From positions 1 through 24,469 of the forward strand of contig JAEWEZ010000133.1 of assembly GCA_023389045.1 (NCBI GenBank): a DNA stretch of 24,469 nucleotides. Reading direction: 5' to 3'. The notes below the pieces were generated by a model that worked only from the letters and a program-made list of their open reading frames with translations, was not told where the DNA came from and did no database searches. The position numbers were made by a program, and so were the translations under genes. Below are positions 1 through 7,419 of this stretch, one piece after another. This DNA is from Actinomycetes bacterium. GTDB lineage: Bacteria; Actinomycetota; Actinomycetes; Actinomycetales; Dermabacteraceae. Position 1 is the first letter of the stretch. Every line of letters begins with the position of its first letter.

Positions 1-2
1 TA

Positions 3-1088
3 TTCCGCGGCGACGACCGGCGCTCCCCCGGCGCCCGCTACCTGGCCCTCGAACGCACCGTGATGGAAGCTCGCGGCGAAGAAGTGCACTTGCACATTCG
101 CGGCGAGGGAAAAGGGATCGACGAAACCTTCGACTCGATCGCCCCCGAAGCCGCCTGCACCTCCATGCAGCTACACCTGCAGGTGCCGCCCGAGCAGTTC
201 GCCGCCGCCTGGAATGCCGCCCAGGCGATCGCCGGGCCGCAGATCGCGCTAGCCGCCAACTCGCCTTTCCTCTTCGGTAAACGCCTCTGGCACGAAACCC
301 GCGTGCCCGTCTTTACCCAGGCCCTCGACACGCGGCCCCCGGAGTTCGCTGCCCAGGGTGTGCGCCCGCGCGTCTGGTTCGGCGAACGCTGGATCACCTC
401 CATGTTCGACCTCTTCGAAGAAAACGTGCGGATGTTCCCCGCGCTCATCCCCGAATCCCGGTCCATGGCGCAAGAACCGCTGCTCACGGCCGGTGCTGCG
501 CCGCGGCTGCATGAACTCATGCTGCACAACGGCACCGTGTGGCGGTGGAACCGGCCGATCTACGATCCCGGCACCGATGTGCCCCACCTGCGTCTGGAAA
601 ACCGTCTGCTGCCCTCGGGGCCGACCGCCGCGGATATGGCGGCGAACGCTGCCTTCTTCTATGGGCTCGTGCGCACCCTCGTGCATGAACGCCGCCCCCT
701 GTGGTCGCGGATAAGCTTCGAGCAGGCCCGCGAGAGTTTCGAAAGCTGCGCCCGCTGGGGCCTGGAAGCGCGTATCCCCTGGCCGCGCATCGGCAAGGTG
801 CGGGTGGCCGATCTACTGGTGGACACGCTCATCCCACTCGCCATGGACGGGCTGCGGGACCTCGGGGCCGACCAGCAGGTGGTGGACCGCTACGAGCAGA
901 TCCTGCACGGGCGTGCCCGCAGCGGCCGCAATGGTGCCCGGTGGCAGATCGACGCGGTGACGTCTCTGGAGCTGCGTGGCCTCACGCGACTGCAGGCGCT
1001 GGCGGAGATGACCCGGCGTTACCGCGAGAACGTGGATACGGGTGTGCCCGTGCATGAGTGGCCGCTGCCGGTGGAGGAGCGCGGGTAA
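3..1088 (+). CDS. Glutamate-cysteine ligase family protein (GCS2), 5' end outside window
   Basis: This is the C-terminal part of a carboxylate-amine ligase of the GCS2 family (PF04107), which joins glutamate to cysteine or a related amine using ATP. The reading frame is already open at base 3 and reads FRGDDRRSPGARYLALER before the first possible starts (GTG 60, ATG 63), so the gene begins upstream and those codons are internal. Visible family features are the segment GERWITSMFDLFEENVRMFP, the motif HNGTVWRWNRP, and HLRLENRLLPSGPT with the Arg and Glu expected near the active site. The protein ends in an acidic stretch, ESG-free, after a helical C-terminus. Actinobacteria use such enzymes in thiol or ergothioneine-type pathways, but the substrate cannot be fixed from sequence. 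No terminator directly follows the stop; the next strong one is at 1455-1488. I am fairly sure of the family and unsure of the exact reaction. Confidence 0.7.
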   Translation, partial: FRGDDRRSPGARYLALERTVMEARGEEVHLHIRGEGKGIDETFDSIAPEAACTSMQLHLQVPPEQFAAAWNAAQAIAGPQIALAANSPFLFGKRLWHETRVPVFTQALDTRPPEFAAQGVRPRVWFGERWITSMFDLFEENVRMFPALIPESRSMAQEPLLTAGAAPRLHELMLHNGTVWRWNRPIYDPGTDVPHLRLENRLLPSGPTAADMAANAAFFYGLVRTLVHERRPLWSRISFEQARESFESCARWGLEARIPWPRIGKVRVADLLVDTLIPLAMDGLRDLGADQQVVDRYEQILHGRARSGRNGARWQIDAVTSLELRGLTRLQALAEMTRRYRENVDTGVPVHEWPLPVEERG

Positions 1089-1350
1089 AGCGGCTGGTGA
1101 CTAGCGGCGGTTAGGCCGGCCGGCCTGCAGCGGGATAAGCAACTGCGGTGGCAAGGCGAGGCGCGGCGGGGGCTAAGCGGGTCGGCGGGACAAAACGGGA
1201 CTGAGGCGGCCCCAGCCGTGCAACATGCACAGCAACAGCCGCTCACGTCCCCTTTTCACACGCGGCCCCGGCAAGGCGCCCAGGTACGAGGCCACTTGTC
1301 TCTCCCACCGGACGCGATTCCCAGCAAATCGGGAGCTTTGGCCCAGTCTT

Positions 1351-1490
1351 CGTTGCGGTTCGTGGGGTCTACTAGTCGCAACGCGTCACCGGTGGGACCC
1401 GCTGACTGAGGAGGAGGCGAGGTCCCCTGGACCGAGACGCGGGGGAAAGGGATGGCCCCGGCTCGTGGGGACGAGCCGGGGCTCTTTTCT
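1351..1490 (+). ncRNA. Candidate structured RNA ending in a terminator
   Basis: Two hairpins lie directly before the terminator. The first pairs CGTTGCG (1351-1357) with CGCAACG (1377-1383). The second pairs GGGACC (1394-1399) with GGTCCC (1421-1426), extended by CGC/GCG inside. With the terminator they make a compact transcript of about 140 bases that ends at the T-tract, and no gene lies between the structure and the terminator on this strand. It could be a small RNA, or simply the 3' UTR of the upstream ligase gene. I do not recognise a known RNA family (tmRNA, SRP, RNase P and 6S do not fit) and I see no clear promoter. Confidence 0.3.
1455..1488 (+). terminator. Rho-independent terminator
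   Basis: A perfect 12-bp stem (GCCCCGGCTCGT at 1455-1466 with its complement at 1471-1482) has a GGGG loop and is followed by TCTTTT. It works on the plus strand, ending either the ligase transcript or a separate small RNA. Confidence 0.85.
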
Positions 1491-1509
1491 GTCTGCACGC
1501 CGGGCGGCG

Positions 1510-1677
1510 TCTACCTGCCGCTCTGCCCAACACGCTGTGTGCTGGGCACCGGTCACACCCTGCCGACCAGCCACCCGGCCAACCAGCCACTTCGTGCCTA
1601 GTCGGGGCCGCTCAGCATCGACCTGCCGCTCTGCCCAACCCGCCGTGCGCTACACACCGGTCACACCCGGCCAACCC
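1510..1677. repeat. 60-bp direct repeat, two copies 108 bp apart
   Basis: Copies at 1510-1569 and 1618-1677 align without gaps at about 50 of 60 positions. They share the blocks ACCTGCCGCTCTGCCCAA and ACCGGTCACACC. The spacing of 108 bp is a multiple of three, but the encoded peptides do not resemble any protein I know. The copies lie just downstream of the trmH stop codon. Confidence 0.7.
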
Positions 1678-1702
1678 ACCGCCCCGAAGCCTCAGCCCCG
1701 GC

Positions 1703-2437
1703 TCAGGCCAGCGGACCCTCCGGGATCTGCACGTGCTGCCGCACCCATGTGTGCATGGCAATCGCAGCGGCAGCCGCCACATTGATCGACCGGGTCGAAC
1801 CGAACTGTGTAATGCCCACCACCGCATCGGCCCCGGCCAGCAGCTCCGCGCTGAGCCCGGGCCCCTCCTGCCCAAACACGAGCAGACAGCTCTCCGGCAG
1901 CACAGCGTGCTCGATCGGCATAGCCCCGGGCACCAGATCCACGGCCACCACGGCAAGCCCCTCGGCCCGCGCCATCTCCAGCAGGGACGCGGCATCCGGG
2001 TGGTGGTGTTCGTGCTGGTAGCGGTCGGTGACCATGGCTCCGCGGCGGTTCCAGCGTCGGCGCCCCACGATGTGGAAGGCGGCCACGTTCATTGCATTCG
2101 CGGTGCGCACGATCGAGCCGATATTGGCGTCATGCTCGAGGTTTTCGATGGCGATGTGCAGGCGGTGTCGCTGCGCGTCGAGGTCGGCGATGATCGCGTC
2201 GCGCCGCCAGTACCGGTAGCGGTCAAGCACATTGCGGCGGTCGCCGCCAGCGAGCAGGGCGGGGTCAAGACGCGGATCGTCGGGCCAGGGCTGCGGGTGC
2301 GGGCCCACACCTACTTCACGTTCGGCTTCTTCCCGTTCCGCATCGGCCGACCCACCCTTGGCGGCCGTGTTACCAGGCATTTCACCGTTGAGCGGCTTAT
2401 CTCCGGCGCCACATCCCTGCACAGACGGTGTGCTCAT
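1703..2437 (-). CDS. TrmH/SpoU-family RNA 2'-O-methyltransferase
   Basis: This 244-residue protein is a SPOUT-class methyltransferase (PF00588) that moves a methyl group from SAM to the 2'-hydroxyl of a ribose in tRNA or rRNA. All three SpoU motifs are visible: motif 1 IENLEHDANIGSIVRTANA, motif 2 LLVFGQEGPGLS, and motif 3 ITQFGSTRSINVAAAAAIAM, which form the trefoil knot that binds SAM. The first 60 residues or so are a charged, low-complexity extension ahead of the catalytic domain. The start ATG (2437-2435) overlaps the stop of the dedA gene as ATGA, so translation is probably coupled to dedA. Which RNA and nucleotide it modifies cannot be told from sequence. No clear terminator follows on this strand. 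Confidence 0.9.
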   Translation of the reverse strand: MSTPSVQGCGAGDKPLNGEMPGNTAAKGGSADAEREEAEREVGVGPHPQPWPDDPRLDPALLAGGDRRNVLDRYRYWRRDAIIADLDAQRHRLHIAIENLEHDANIGSIVRTANAMNVAAFHIVGRRRWNRRGAMVTDRYQHEHHHPDAASLLEMARAEGLAVVAVDLVPGAMPIEHAVLPESCLLVFGQEGPGLSAELLAGADAVVGITQFGSTRSINVAAAAAIAMHTWVRQHVQIPEGPLA

Positions 2438-3288
2438 CGGCTGGCAGGGGTGGGGTTATCGGGGTCGGTGTCGGCGCGGCCCGCTGCGGCCGACGCATCC
2501 GCCCCGGCCTCACGCTGCGTCCGGGCCTCACGCTCCGTCTCCGCCGGCGCATCCGCCCCGACCTCTCGCTCCGCGGTGGTCTCCGCACGCGCCTCCGTCT
2601 TCGTCTCGGCGCTCTCCCCTTCGTTCTCCTGCGCCTCAAGCTTGGAGAGTTCATGCGCGTCCGGGTCGGGCAGGCCGGCGGCGCGACGTCGGCGTTCGCG
2701 CTGCACGAGTTTCACAAACCACCACAGCACCAGCACGATGATCAGCACGTAGACGATTTTGGAGATCACGTCGGTGTAGGGCTCGATCACGTGCCAGTTA
2801 TTACCGAGGGTGTACCCGAAGGTCACGAAGATGGTGTTCCAGATGGTGCTTCCGGCGGCCGTGAGCAGGGTGAACTTCCCAATCGGCATTGCGTAGAGCC
2901 CCGCCGGGATCGACACGAGCGAGCGGATCCCCGGCACCATGCGTCCGAAGAAAATGCCCTTGGTTCCGTGCTTATCCATCCATGCCACGGTCTTGTCGTA
3001 GTCCTCCACGTTGACCAGCGGCAGGCGGATGAAGAGGCGCCGCAGACGCTCGGGGCCGAGCAGACGCCCGATCCCGTACAGCAGCCAGGCGCCGGTCACG
3101 GAGCCCACCACAGACCAGGCGAGCATCTCGAGGAAGCTGTGGTCGGGCCCGGCGGCGGCCACACCGGCGAGCGGCAGGATCACCTCGGAGGGGATCGGGG
3201 GGAACACGTTCTCGAGGAAGATCAGCAGGGCAACGCCGAATCCTCCCCACTGGTTCATCGTCTGCACCGCCCAGTCGACGATGTTCAT
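2434..3288 (-). CDS. DedA-family membrane protein
   Basis: This 284-residue integral membrane protein belongs to the DedA/SNARE-associated family (PF09335), whose members are linked to lipid carrier transport and membrane homeostasis. It has the family segments LENVFPPIPSEVILPLAG near the N-terminus, then FFGRMVPGIRSLVSIPAGL with the conserved Gly, Arg and Pro of the re-entrant loop, followed by hydrophobic helices ending in YVLIIVLVLWWFVKLVQRER. I chose ATG 3288 because GAGGAG stands about six bases upstream; an upstream in-frame start at 3360 gives an unlikely Arg-rich extension. The last 70 residues or so are a charged tail rich in Glu, Ala and Thr, with REVGADA and REAGADA repeated, presumably cytoplasmic and disordered. 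The gene is divergent from the zinc peptidase. A TAGCAT box at 3453-3448 could be its promoter, which would leave a leader of about 150 bases. Confidence 0.9.
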   Translation of the reverse strand: MNIVDWAVQTMNQWGGFGVALLIFLENVFPPIPSEVILPLAGVAAAGPDHSFLEMLAWSVVGSVTGAWLLYGIGRLLGPERLRRLFIRLPLVNVEDYDKTVAWMDKHGTKGIFFGRMVPGIRSLVSIPAGLYAMPIGKFTLLTAAGSTIWNTIFVTFGYTLGNNWHVIEPYTDVISKIVYVLIIVLVLWWFVKLVQRERRRRAAGLPDPDAHELSKLEAQENEGESAETKTEARAETTAEREVGADAPAETEREARTQREAGADASAAAGRADTDPDNPTPASR

Positions 3289-3524
3289 GCGTGTTCTCCT
3301 CGCTGCTGTGGTTTGGGTCTGGGGCTCGTCCCGCAGGGCGCCGCCGGTCGGGGGCGGCATGTGGGGCCGACGGTGCCGCCCGAGGGATACCTCCCAGCGA
3401 CAAGCGGCCCTCGAGCTTGCACCCAGGGTCGTGACCAGTCGCCCCTCATGCTAGGCAGCCCCGCCTGAACATGGGCCGAGGCTGTGACCTCCTCCCCATT
3501 GCCTTCCCATCGCCGCGCGCGCTC

Positions 3525-3530
3525 TACCCT
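3525..3530 (+). promoter_or_regulatory. -10 box of a leaderless transcript
   Basis: TACCCT lies exactly six bases before the ATG at 3537, so transcription should start at or next to the start codon. The same hexamer and spacing occur before pyrE and the dehydrogenase gene. No convincing -35 element is visible. Confidence 0.55.
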
Positions 3531-3536
3531 GTACGC

Positions 3537-4457
3537 ATGACCTTCAACCCGAATGCGGAAATCCGCTCCTCCAACACCCGTTCCGGCGGCGGAGGCGGCG
3601 GTTTTCGCCCGGGCCGCGGCGGGATCGCAATCGGCGGTGGCGCCAGTGGCGTGGTGATCCTGATCATCGTGCTGATCATGCTGTTTACCGGCCGCAATCC
3701 TCTGGACCTGCTGGGAACGCAGCCGCAGGCCGGTCAGCAGCAGCACCAGCCTGCCCAGGGCGGGGAGCTTGAGCACTGCCAGACCGGTGCGGATGCGAAT
3801 AAGCGGGATGACTGCCTGGTACAGGCCTCGGTGGAGTCGACGGATTCGGTGTGGGCGCAGGTCGCACCGGCCTCCGGGATCCAGTTCCGTGAGGCGCAGG
3901 CCCGCGTGTTCGAGGGCAGCGTGCAGACCGGTTGCGGCGCCGCGAGCTCCGCCACGGGCCCCTTCTACTGCCCTGCCGACGAAACGATCTATGTGGATGT
4001 GAGCTTCTTCCAGGAGCTGGAGTCGCAGTTTGGGTCCGACGGTGGTCAGCTCGCCAAGATCTACGTGGTCGCCCACGAGTACGGGCATCACATTCAGCGC
4101 CTGGATGGCACGCTGGAGAAGGCAGATATGCGCGACACCGGCCCGCAGGGCCAGGCGGTTCGCCTGGAGCTGCAGGCGGATTGCTACGCCGGCCTGTGGG
4201 CACACCATGCCTCGAAGAGCACCGACGATGAGGGGCGCCCGATGCTCGAGCCACTCACGCGCAAGGACATCGAGTCCGCGCTGTCGGCTGCATCGGCGGT
4301 GGGCGATGACCATATTCAGGGCGAGCTCGGCGGCGGGCAGGTGACGCCGGAGACGTGGACGCACGGCTCTTCGCAGCAGCGCACCGCCTGGTTCATCCGC
4401 GGCTACGAGCAGGGCACCGTCAAGGCCTGCAACACCTTCGCGGTGGACAAGGTCTGA
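3537..4457 (+). CDS. YpfJ-like neutral zinc metallopeptidase, membrane anchored
   Basis: This 306-residue protein belongs to the putative neutral zinc metallopeptidase family (PF04228, YpfJ). After a Gly-rich N-terminus (about residues 17-37) comes one membrane helix, VVILIIVLIMLFT, so the catalytic domain is probably outside the membrane. The zinc site HEYGH begins at about residue 180, with a downstream ELQADCYAGLW segment that carries further acidic residues of the site. Four Cys in the mature part (in the HCQTG, DDCLV, TGCGA and FYCPA segments) could form disulfides. I chose ATG 3537 because a TACCCT box sits six bases upstream, the leaderless layout seen elsewhere in this window; the frame does extend upstream to 3471. 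The physiological substrate of this family is not known to me. Confidence 0.88.
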   Translation: MTFNPNAEIRSSNTRSGGGGGGFRPGRGGIAIGGGASGVVILIIVLIMLFTGRNPLDLLGTQPQAGQQQHQPAQGGELEHCQTGADANKRDDCLVQASVESTDSVWAQVAPASGIQFREAQARVFEGSVQTGCGAASSATGPFYCPADETIYVDVSFFQELESQFGSDGGQLAKIYVVAHEYGHHIQRLDGTLEKADMRDTGPQGQAVRLELQADCYAGLWAHHASKSTDDEGRPMLEPLTRKDIESALSAASAVGDDHIQGELGGGQVTPETWTHGSSQQRTAWFIRGYEQGTVKACNTFAVDKV

Positions 4458-4551
4458 GAGCTCCGGCCCGTCGGCCCTTTTCCTACCGTTCTCCCAGCGA
4501 GCCGGGATAGCCTGGACAAACACGTTGATGTGGATATCGGAGGGGGTGAGG

Positions 4552-5574
4552 ATGTCCAGCACGCATGATCCATCGGCTGGGCGCACACCGGGCGGGACTC
4601 CCCCTGCCCCGAGCACCCCGCCCCACCCCGTCGGCCCGCCTCTTACCCCTCCGCGGCCTGCTGCCGCGCCGGGTCCTCACACCGCGCCGGCTCCTCACGC
4701 CTCCCCCGCACGCAGCGCGACGCAATCCACCGCCTCGTCTCGGCCCGTCAATCCGGGCGACCGCGACCTGCCGTGGAAGGCCACGGCTGAGCGCCGCGAT
4801 CTGTGGGGTCCGCGGCAGTCGTCGTCGCAGGTGCTGCAGGGCCCTGTGATCCCTCCGGGGGCAATGGTCCGACGGCGCCCTCGCCGCAATCCCCTGGCTG
4901 CTTTCGGCCTTGCGGTGCTGAGCGGCGGTGCCGTGCTCCTGGGCGCAGCCGGCCTCGCGATCTCGGGGCTTTTGTCTGTGCCGATCGCCATCGCCGGTGG
5001 CCTGGGCGTGGGCCTTCTCGCCTCCCTCGGCGCCGGTGGCCTCGCCCTGGCGATCCGTCCGCGGGGTGGCGCGGTGCCGCTGCTCAGCGGTGTCGAATCA
5101 GCCCCGACCGGCCAGTTGCTCCAGAAGATCCTCGATGCGAACACGCAGAGCCGTGGCCGTATCGGCTCGCTGCGGCCACGCGCCGCTGATGCCACGGCAG
5201 CCACTGCCCTGCGTGATGCGGCCGCGTTAATCCAGCGCATTGATGCCCTGGTGGCAACGGAAGAGTTGCAGCGCCTGGTGCCGTCGGACAGTGAACTAAT
5301 CCTGCTGGACGGCATTGCCACGCGATATGTGCCGGAGCTTCTGGATGCCGCCGAGGATGTGATCCGTTTCCTCGTCACCTTCCAGGGCAGTGCCCGAGAG
5401 GATGCGCTGCGGAACCTGGAGAGCATTAACCAGCAGCTCGGCGTGCTCACGGAGGGGGTGGAGCAGATCGAGCAGGACGTGGTGGCCGGGGTGTCTCGAT
5501 CCCTCGAGGTGCATTCGGAGTTCCTCTCACGCCGCTTTGCCGATCAGAATCTGCCGCCTGTGCTGGATGTGTAA
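4552..5574 (+). CDS. XpaC-like (5-bromo-4-chloroindolyl phosphate hydrolysis family) membrane protein
   Basis: This 340-residue protein pairs with the TelA gene that follows, as xpaC and yaaN-type genes pair in Bacillus and other bacteria. That pairing and the C-terminal helical region led me to the XpaC family (PF10112). In order there are: a Pro/Ala-rich disordered segment (about 1-60), a basic patch RRRPRRNP, two membrane helices at about 116-165, and a helical domain to the end containing GQLLQKILDANTQSRGRI and EGVEQIEQDVVAGVSRSLE, which look like coiled coil. I chose ATG 4552 because GGAGGG lies seven bases upstream; ATG 4525 or 4528 in the same frame lack a ribosome site. The role is not well defined; the pair is linked to toxic anion (tellurite) or envelope stress. 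The family call is less certain than that of its partner. Confidence 0.65.
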   Translation: MSSTHDPSAGRTPGGTPPAPSTPPHPVGPPLTPPRPAAAPGPHTAPAPHASPARSATQSTASSRPVNPGDRDLPWKATAERRDLWGPRQSSSQVLQGPVIPPGAMVRRRPRRNPLAAFGLAVLSGGAVLLGAAGLAISGLLSVPIAIAGGLGVGLLASLGAGGLALAIRPRGGAVPLLSGVESAPTGQLLQKILDANTQSRGRIGSLRPRAADATAATALRDAAALIQRIDALVATEELQRLVPSDSELILLDGIATRYVPELLDAAEDVIRFLVTFQGSAREDALRNLESINQQLGVLTEGVEQIEQDVVAGVSRSLEVHSEFLSRRFADQNLPPVLDV

Positions 5575-5676
5575 TCCCGCAACCAGCCCTAAAAAACTTA
5601 CTGACCAGCCCGTTCACCAGCATTTTCCACCGCCCGATTTACCAACGACGCTCATCGAGCCCACACAGGAGAAACC

Positions 5677-6888
5677 ATGGAAAAGCTGCAGCCGCCCGCC
5701 CCTGCCGAGGAGATCGTCCCCGCCAAGCCCGTGGAGGAAGTGTCTGAAGAGAAGGCTGTGTCGCTGCTTCCCGACCTGCCGCCCGAGGCTCAGAAGGACC
5801 TCGAGAATCGCGCCGATCAGTGGCTCGAGGAGATTTCCACTCTGAACCCGAACTCGCAGGAGTTCACCGCTCGCGTGAATGCCCTCGGCACCGTGGCACG
5901 CCGTACCTTCGAGCGCACCTCCGGCACGTCCTCGCGGTTCATGCAGCAATCGCTGCGCGATGCGAAGGACGGTGGCGGCGCCCAGGCGGAGGTCTCCAAG
6001 AGCCTGGCCAATCTGCGCACCACCATGGAAGATCTCGCGCCGAAGGAGGAGACCTTCGCGGAGAAGGCCCTGAGCTTCCTGCCCGGCCGGAACTCTGCCG
6101 TGCGCTACTTCCGCAGCTTCGAGTCGAATCAGCAGCAGCTCGACAACGTTCTGGCCGCGCTGAGCCGTGGCCAGGAGATGCTGCAGCGCGATAACGCCGA
6201 GCTCGCGGTGGAGCGCCGCAGCCTGTGGGAGGACCTCACCGCCCTGCAGAAGGCCGCCGAGCTGCTGGCTCTGCTGGATGACCGTGCGGTGCGCCGCGCT
6301 GAGACGGCACGCGCCGAGGGCAAGGCTGAGCAGGCCAACGCGCTGGAGCGTGAGGTGCTGTTTGCTGTGCGTCAGCGCCGTCAGGACATTGCCACCCAGA
6401 TCGCGGTGACCGTGCAGGCCTACATGGCGATGGGTCTGATCGAGGACAACAACATCAAGCTCTCGCAGGGTGTGGAGCGTGCGCGCACCACCACCGTGAC
6501 GGCGCTGCGTACCGCGATCATCACGGCGCAGGCGCTCGAGAACCAGAAGCTGGTGCTGGATCAGATCGACGCCGTCAACTCCACCACGGACACGCTGGTG
6601 GCGAAGACTTCGCAGATGCTTGCCGAGAACACCCTGCAGATCCAGGAGCAGGCCACCAACTCGGGTGTGTCTGTCGAGACCCTGCAGAACGCTTTCGAGA
6701 ACCTCTTTACGACGATGGATGGAATCGACGCGTTCCGTACGCAGGCAAATGAGAACTTCCTGCAGACGGTGACCGCGCTGGAGCAGCAGGTCAAGCGCGC
6801 CCAGCCGTACATCGACCGGATGCAGAACGCTCCGGCGCAGACGGCTCAGCTCGACCAGGCCACCGATCTGCTGCAGATCGACCAGTGA
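5677..6888 (+). CDS. TelA-family toxic anion resistance protein
   Basis: This 403-residue cytoplasmic, mostly helical protein belongs to the TelA/KlaA family (PF05816), first known from tellurite resistance. The match is clear over the central part: SFLPGRNSAVRYFRSFESNQ, then helices with DNAELAVERRSLWEDLTALQ, followed by FAVRQRRQDIATQIAVTVQAYMAMGLIEDNNIKL-type sequence at about residues 226-262 (FAVRQRRQDIATQ and AMGLIEDNN are visible) and a long helical C-terminus. The start ATG has AGGAG eight bases upstream. It lies 102 bases after the XpaC-like gene on the same strand and is followed by a terminator, so the two form a two-gene operon. Actual resistance to tellurite is not shown by sequence; many homologs serve general stress functions. 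Confidence 0.88.
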   Translation: MEKLQPPAPAEEIVPAKPVEEVSEEKAVSLLPDLPPEAQKDLENRADQWLEEISTLNPNSQEFTARVNALGTVARRTFERTSGTSSRFMQQSLRDAKDGGGAQAEVSKSLANLRTTMEDLAPKEETFAEKALSFLPGRNSAVRYFRSFESNQQQLDNVLAALSRGQEMLQRDNAELAVERRSLWEDLTALQKAAELLALLDDRAVRRAETARAEGKAEQANALEREVLFAVRQRRQDIATQIAVTVQAYMAMGLIEDNNIKLSQGVERARTTTVTALRTAIITAQALENQKLVLDQIDAVNSTTDTLVAKTSQMLAENTLQIQEQATNSGVSVETLQNAFENLFTTMDGIDAFRTQANENFLQTVTALEQQVKRAQPYIDRMQNAPAQTAQLDQATDLLQIDQ

Positions 6889-6915
6889 TCTGACCGCCTC
6901 CCCGGCCTCACACGC

Positions 6916-6949
6916 AACCGGCCCCCCACCTGAAGGGGGCCGGTTTGTG
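6916..6949 (+). terminator. Rho-independent terminator of the xpaC-telA operon
   Basis: An 11-bp stem pairs AACCGGCCCCC (6916-6926) with GGGGGCCGGTT (6935-6945) around an eight-base loop. A short T-rich run, TTTGTGTGTT, follows. It lies 28 bases after the telA stop. Confidence 0.85.
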
Positions 6950-7029
6950 TGTTGGGAGGCTGGTGCTGGCCTTGCCTCATTCGTGAAGCCCCCGCCACAG
7001 AGATCCTTCGCGGGGTTACTCACGCGTAG

Positions 7030-7078
7030 TGGAGCGAAGTTCCGGGGATACGCCGTCCGATCCCCGCACTTCGCTCCA
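7030..7078. repeat. Inverted repeat, 11 + 6 bp stem
   Basis: TGGAGCGAAGT (7030-7040) is exactly complementary to 7068-7078, and GGGGAT (7044-7049) to 7060-7065. A small internal loop separates the two stems and a ten-base loop closes the structure. No T-tract follows on either side, so it does not look like a simple terminator. Confidence 0.75.
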
Positions 7079-7174
7079 TTTCGGGGTGCTCCCCTTCCCC
7101 GATCCTTCTCCCTACCTAGGCCGACAGGCCGACCGGCAGTGATCATCGCCGATTCGCCACCGGTCACCATGGTG

Positions 7175-7277
7175 TGGGTGGGGTGGCCGGAGTGAAGCGG
7201 TAGCTAGGGTCCGGCGGCGGCTGGGTGGGGTGGCCGGAGTGAAGGGGTAGCTAGGGGGCCGGCGGCCGCTGGGTGGG
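7175..7277. repeat. Tandem 47-bp repeat, two units plus start of a third
   Basis: The unit begins TGGGTGGGGTGGCCGGAGTG and contains GGTAGCTAGGG and a GGCGGC run. It starts at 7175 and again at 7222, with only a few differences; TGGGTGGG restarts at 7270. No coding function is apparent. Confidence 0.75.
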
Positions 7278-7295
7278 CTTCCCTCGCGGAGAACT

Positions 7296-7347
7296 GGCGT
7301 TATACGTCCAGCTACGACATATACGCCGCAGCTGGCGATATACCGCC
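7296..7347. repeat. Imperfect 52-bp palindrome with 19-bp internal periodicity
   Basis: The segment is self-complementary at about 38 of 52 positions. It has GGCG/CGCC ends, a TATA at the centre and near each end, and an AGCT in each arm. Read along one strand, TATACG or TATACC recurs at 7301, 7320 and 7339, exactly 19 bases apart. The end TATACCGCC (7339-7347) is repeated inverted as GGCGGTATA at 7399-7407. It lies 70-120 bases beyond the pyrE stop. Confidence 0.7.
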
Positions 7348-7419
7348 CATTCCCAACCGGTAACCCCGGTGTGCGCGGGAGGAGAGGCCACGGGCTGTGG
7401 CGGTATAGCAGTCGGGAAC

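Larger units (their letters stand above)
1089..1702. other. Non-coding region with structured RNA candidate and direct repeat
   Basis: This 614-base stretch lies between the convergent ligase gene and trmH. I see no credible gene: open frames through it have unusual composition and run into trmH antisense. It holds a set of hairpins at 1351-1426, a strong rho-independent terminator at 1455-1488, and two copies of a 60-bp repeat at 1510-1569 and 1618-1677, each listed separately. The part from 1089 to 1350 shows no feature I can support. Confidence 0.6.
6889..7419. other. Non-coding repeat cluster between telA and pyrE
   Basis: This 531-base stretch lies between the convergent telA and pyrE genes. 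I see no real gene. In order it contains the telA terminator, an inverted repeat at 7030-7078, two tandem 47-bp units from 7175, and an imperfect 52-bp palindrome at 7296-7347 with a further inverted copy of its end at 7399-7407. Four different repeat structures in so short a space mark it as an unusual intergenic region. Confidence 0.6.

Noticed and set aside
1089..1500. Known RNA gene (tmRNA, SRP RNA, RNase P RNA, T-box)
   Set aside because: None of their conserved sequence blocks are present, so only an unassigned structured RNA is proposed.
1225..1785. A protein with a 36-residue repeat in the 1.1-1.7 kb region
   Set aside because: Composition is unlike real proteins here, it crosses a strong terminator and overlaps the end of trmH antisense. 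The repeat is better seen as DNA.
3285..4616. A minus-strand 443-residue gene over the zinc peptidase
   Set aside because: It is antisense to a gene with an intact HEYGH zinc site and clear family match.
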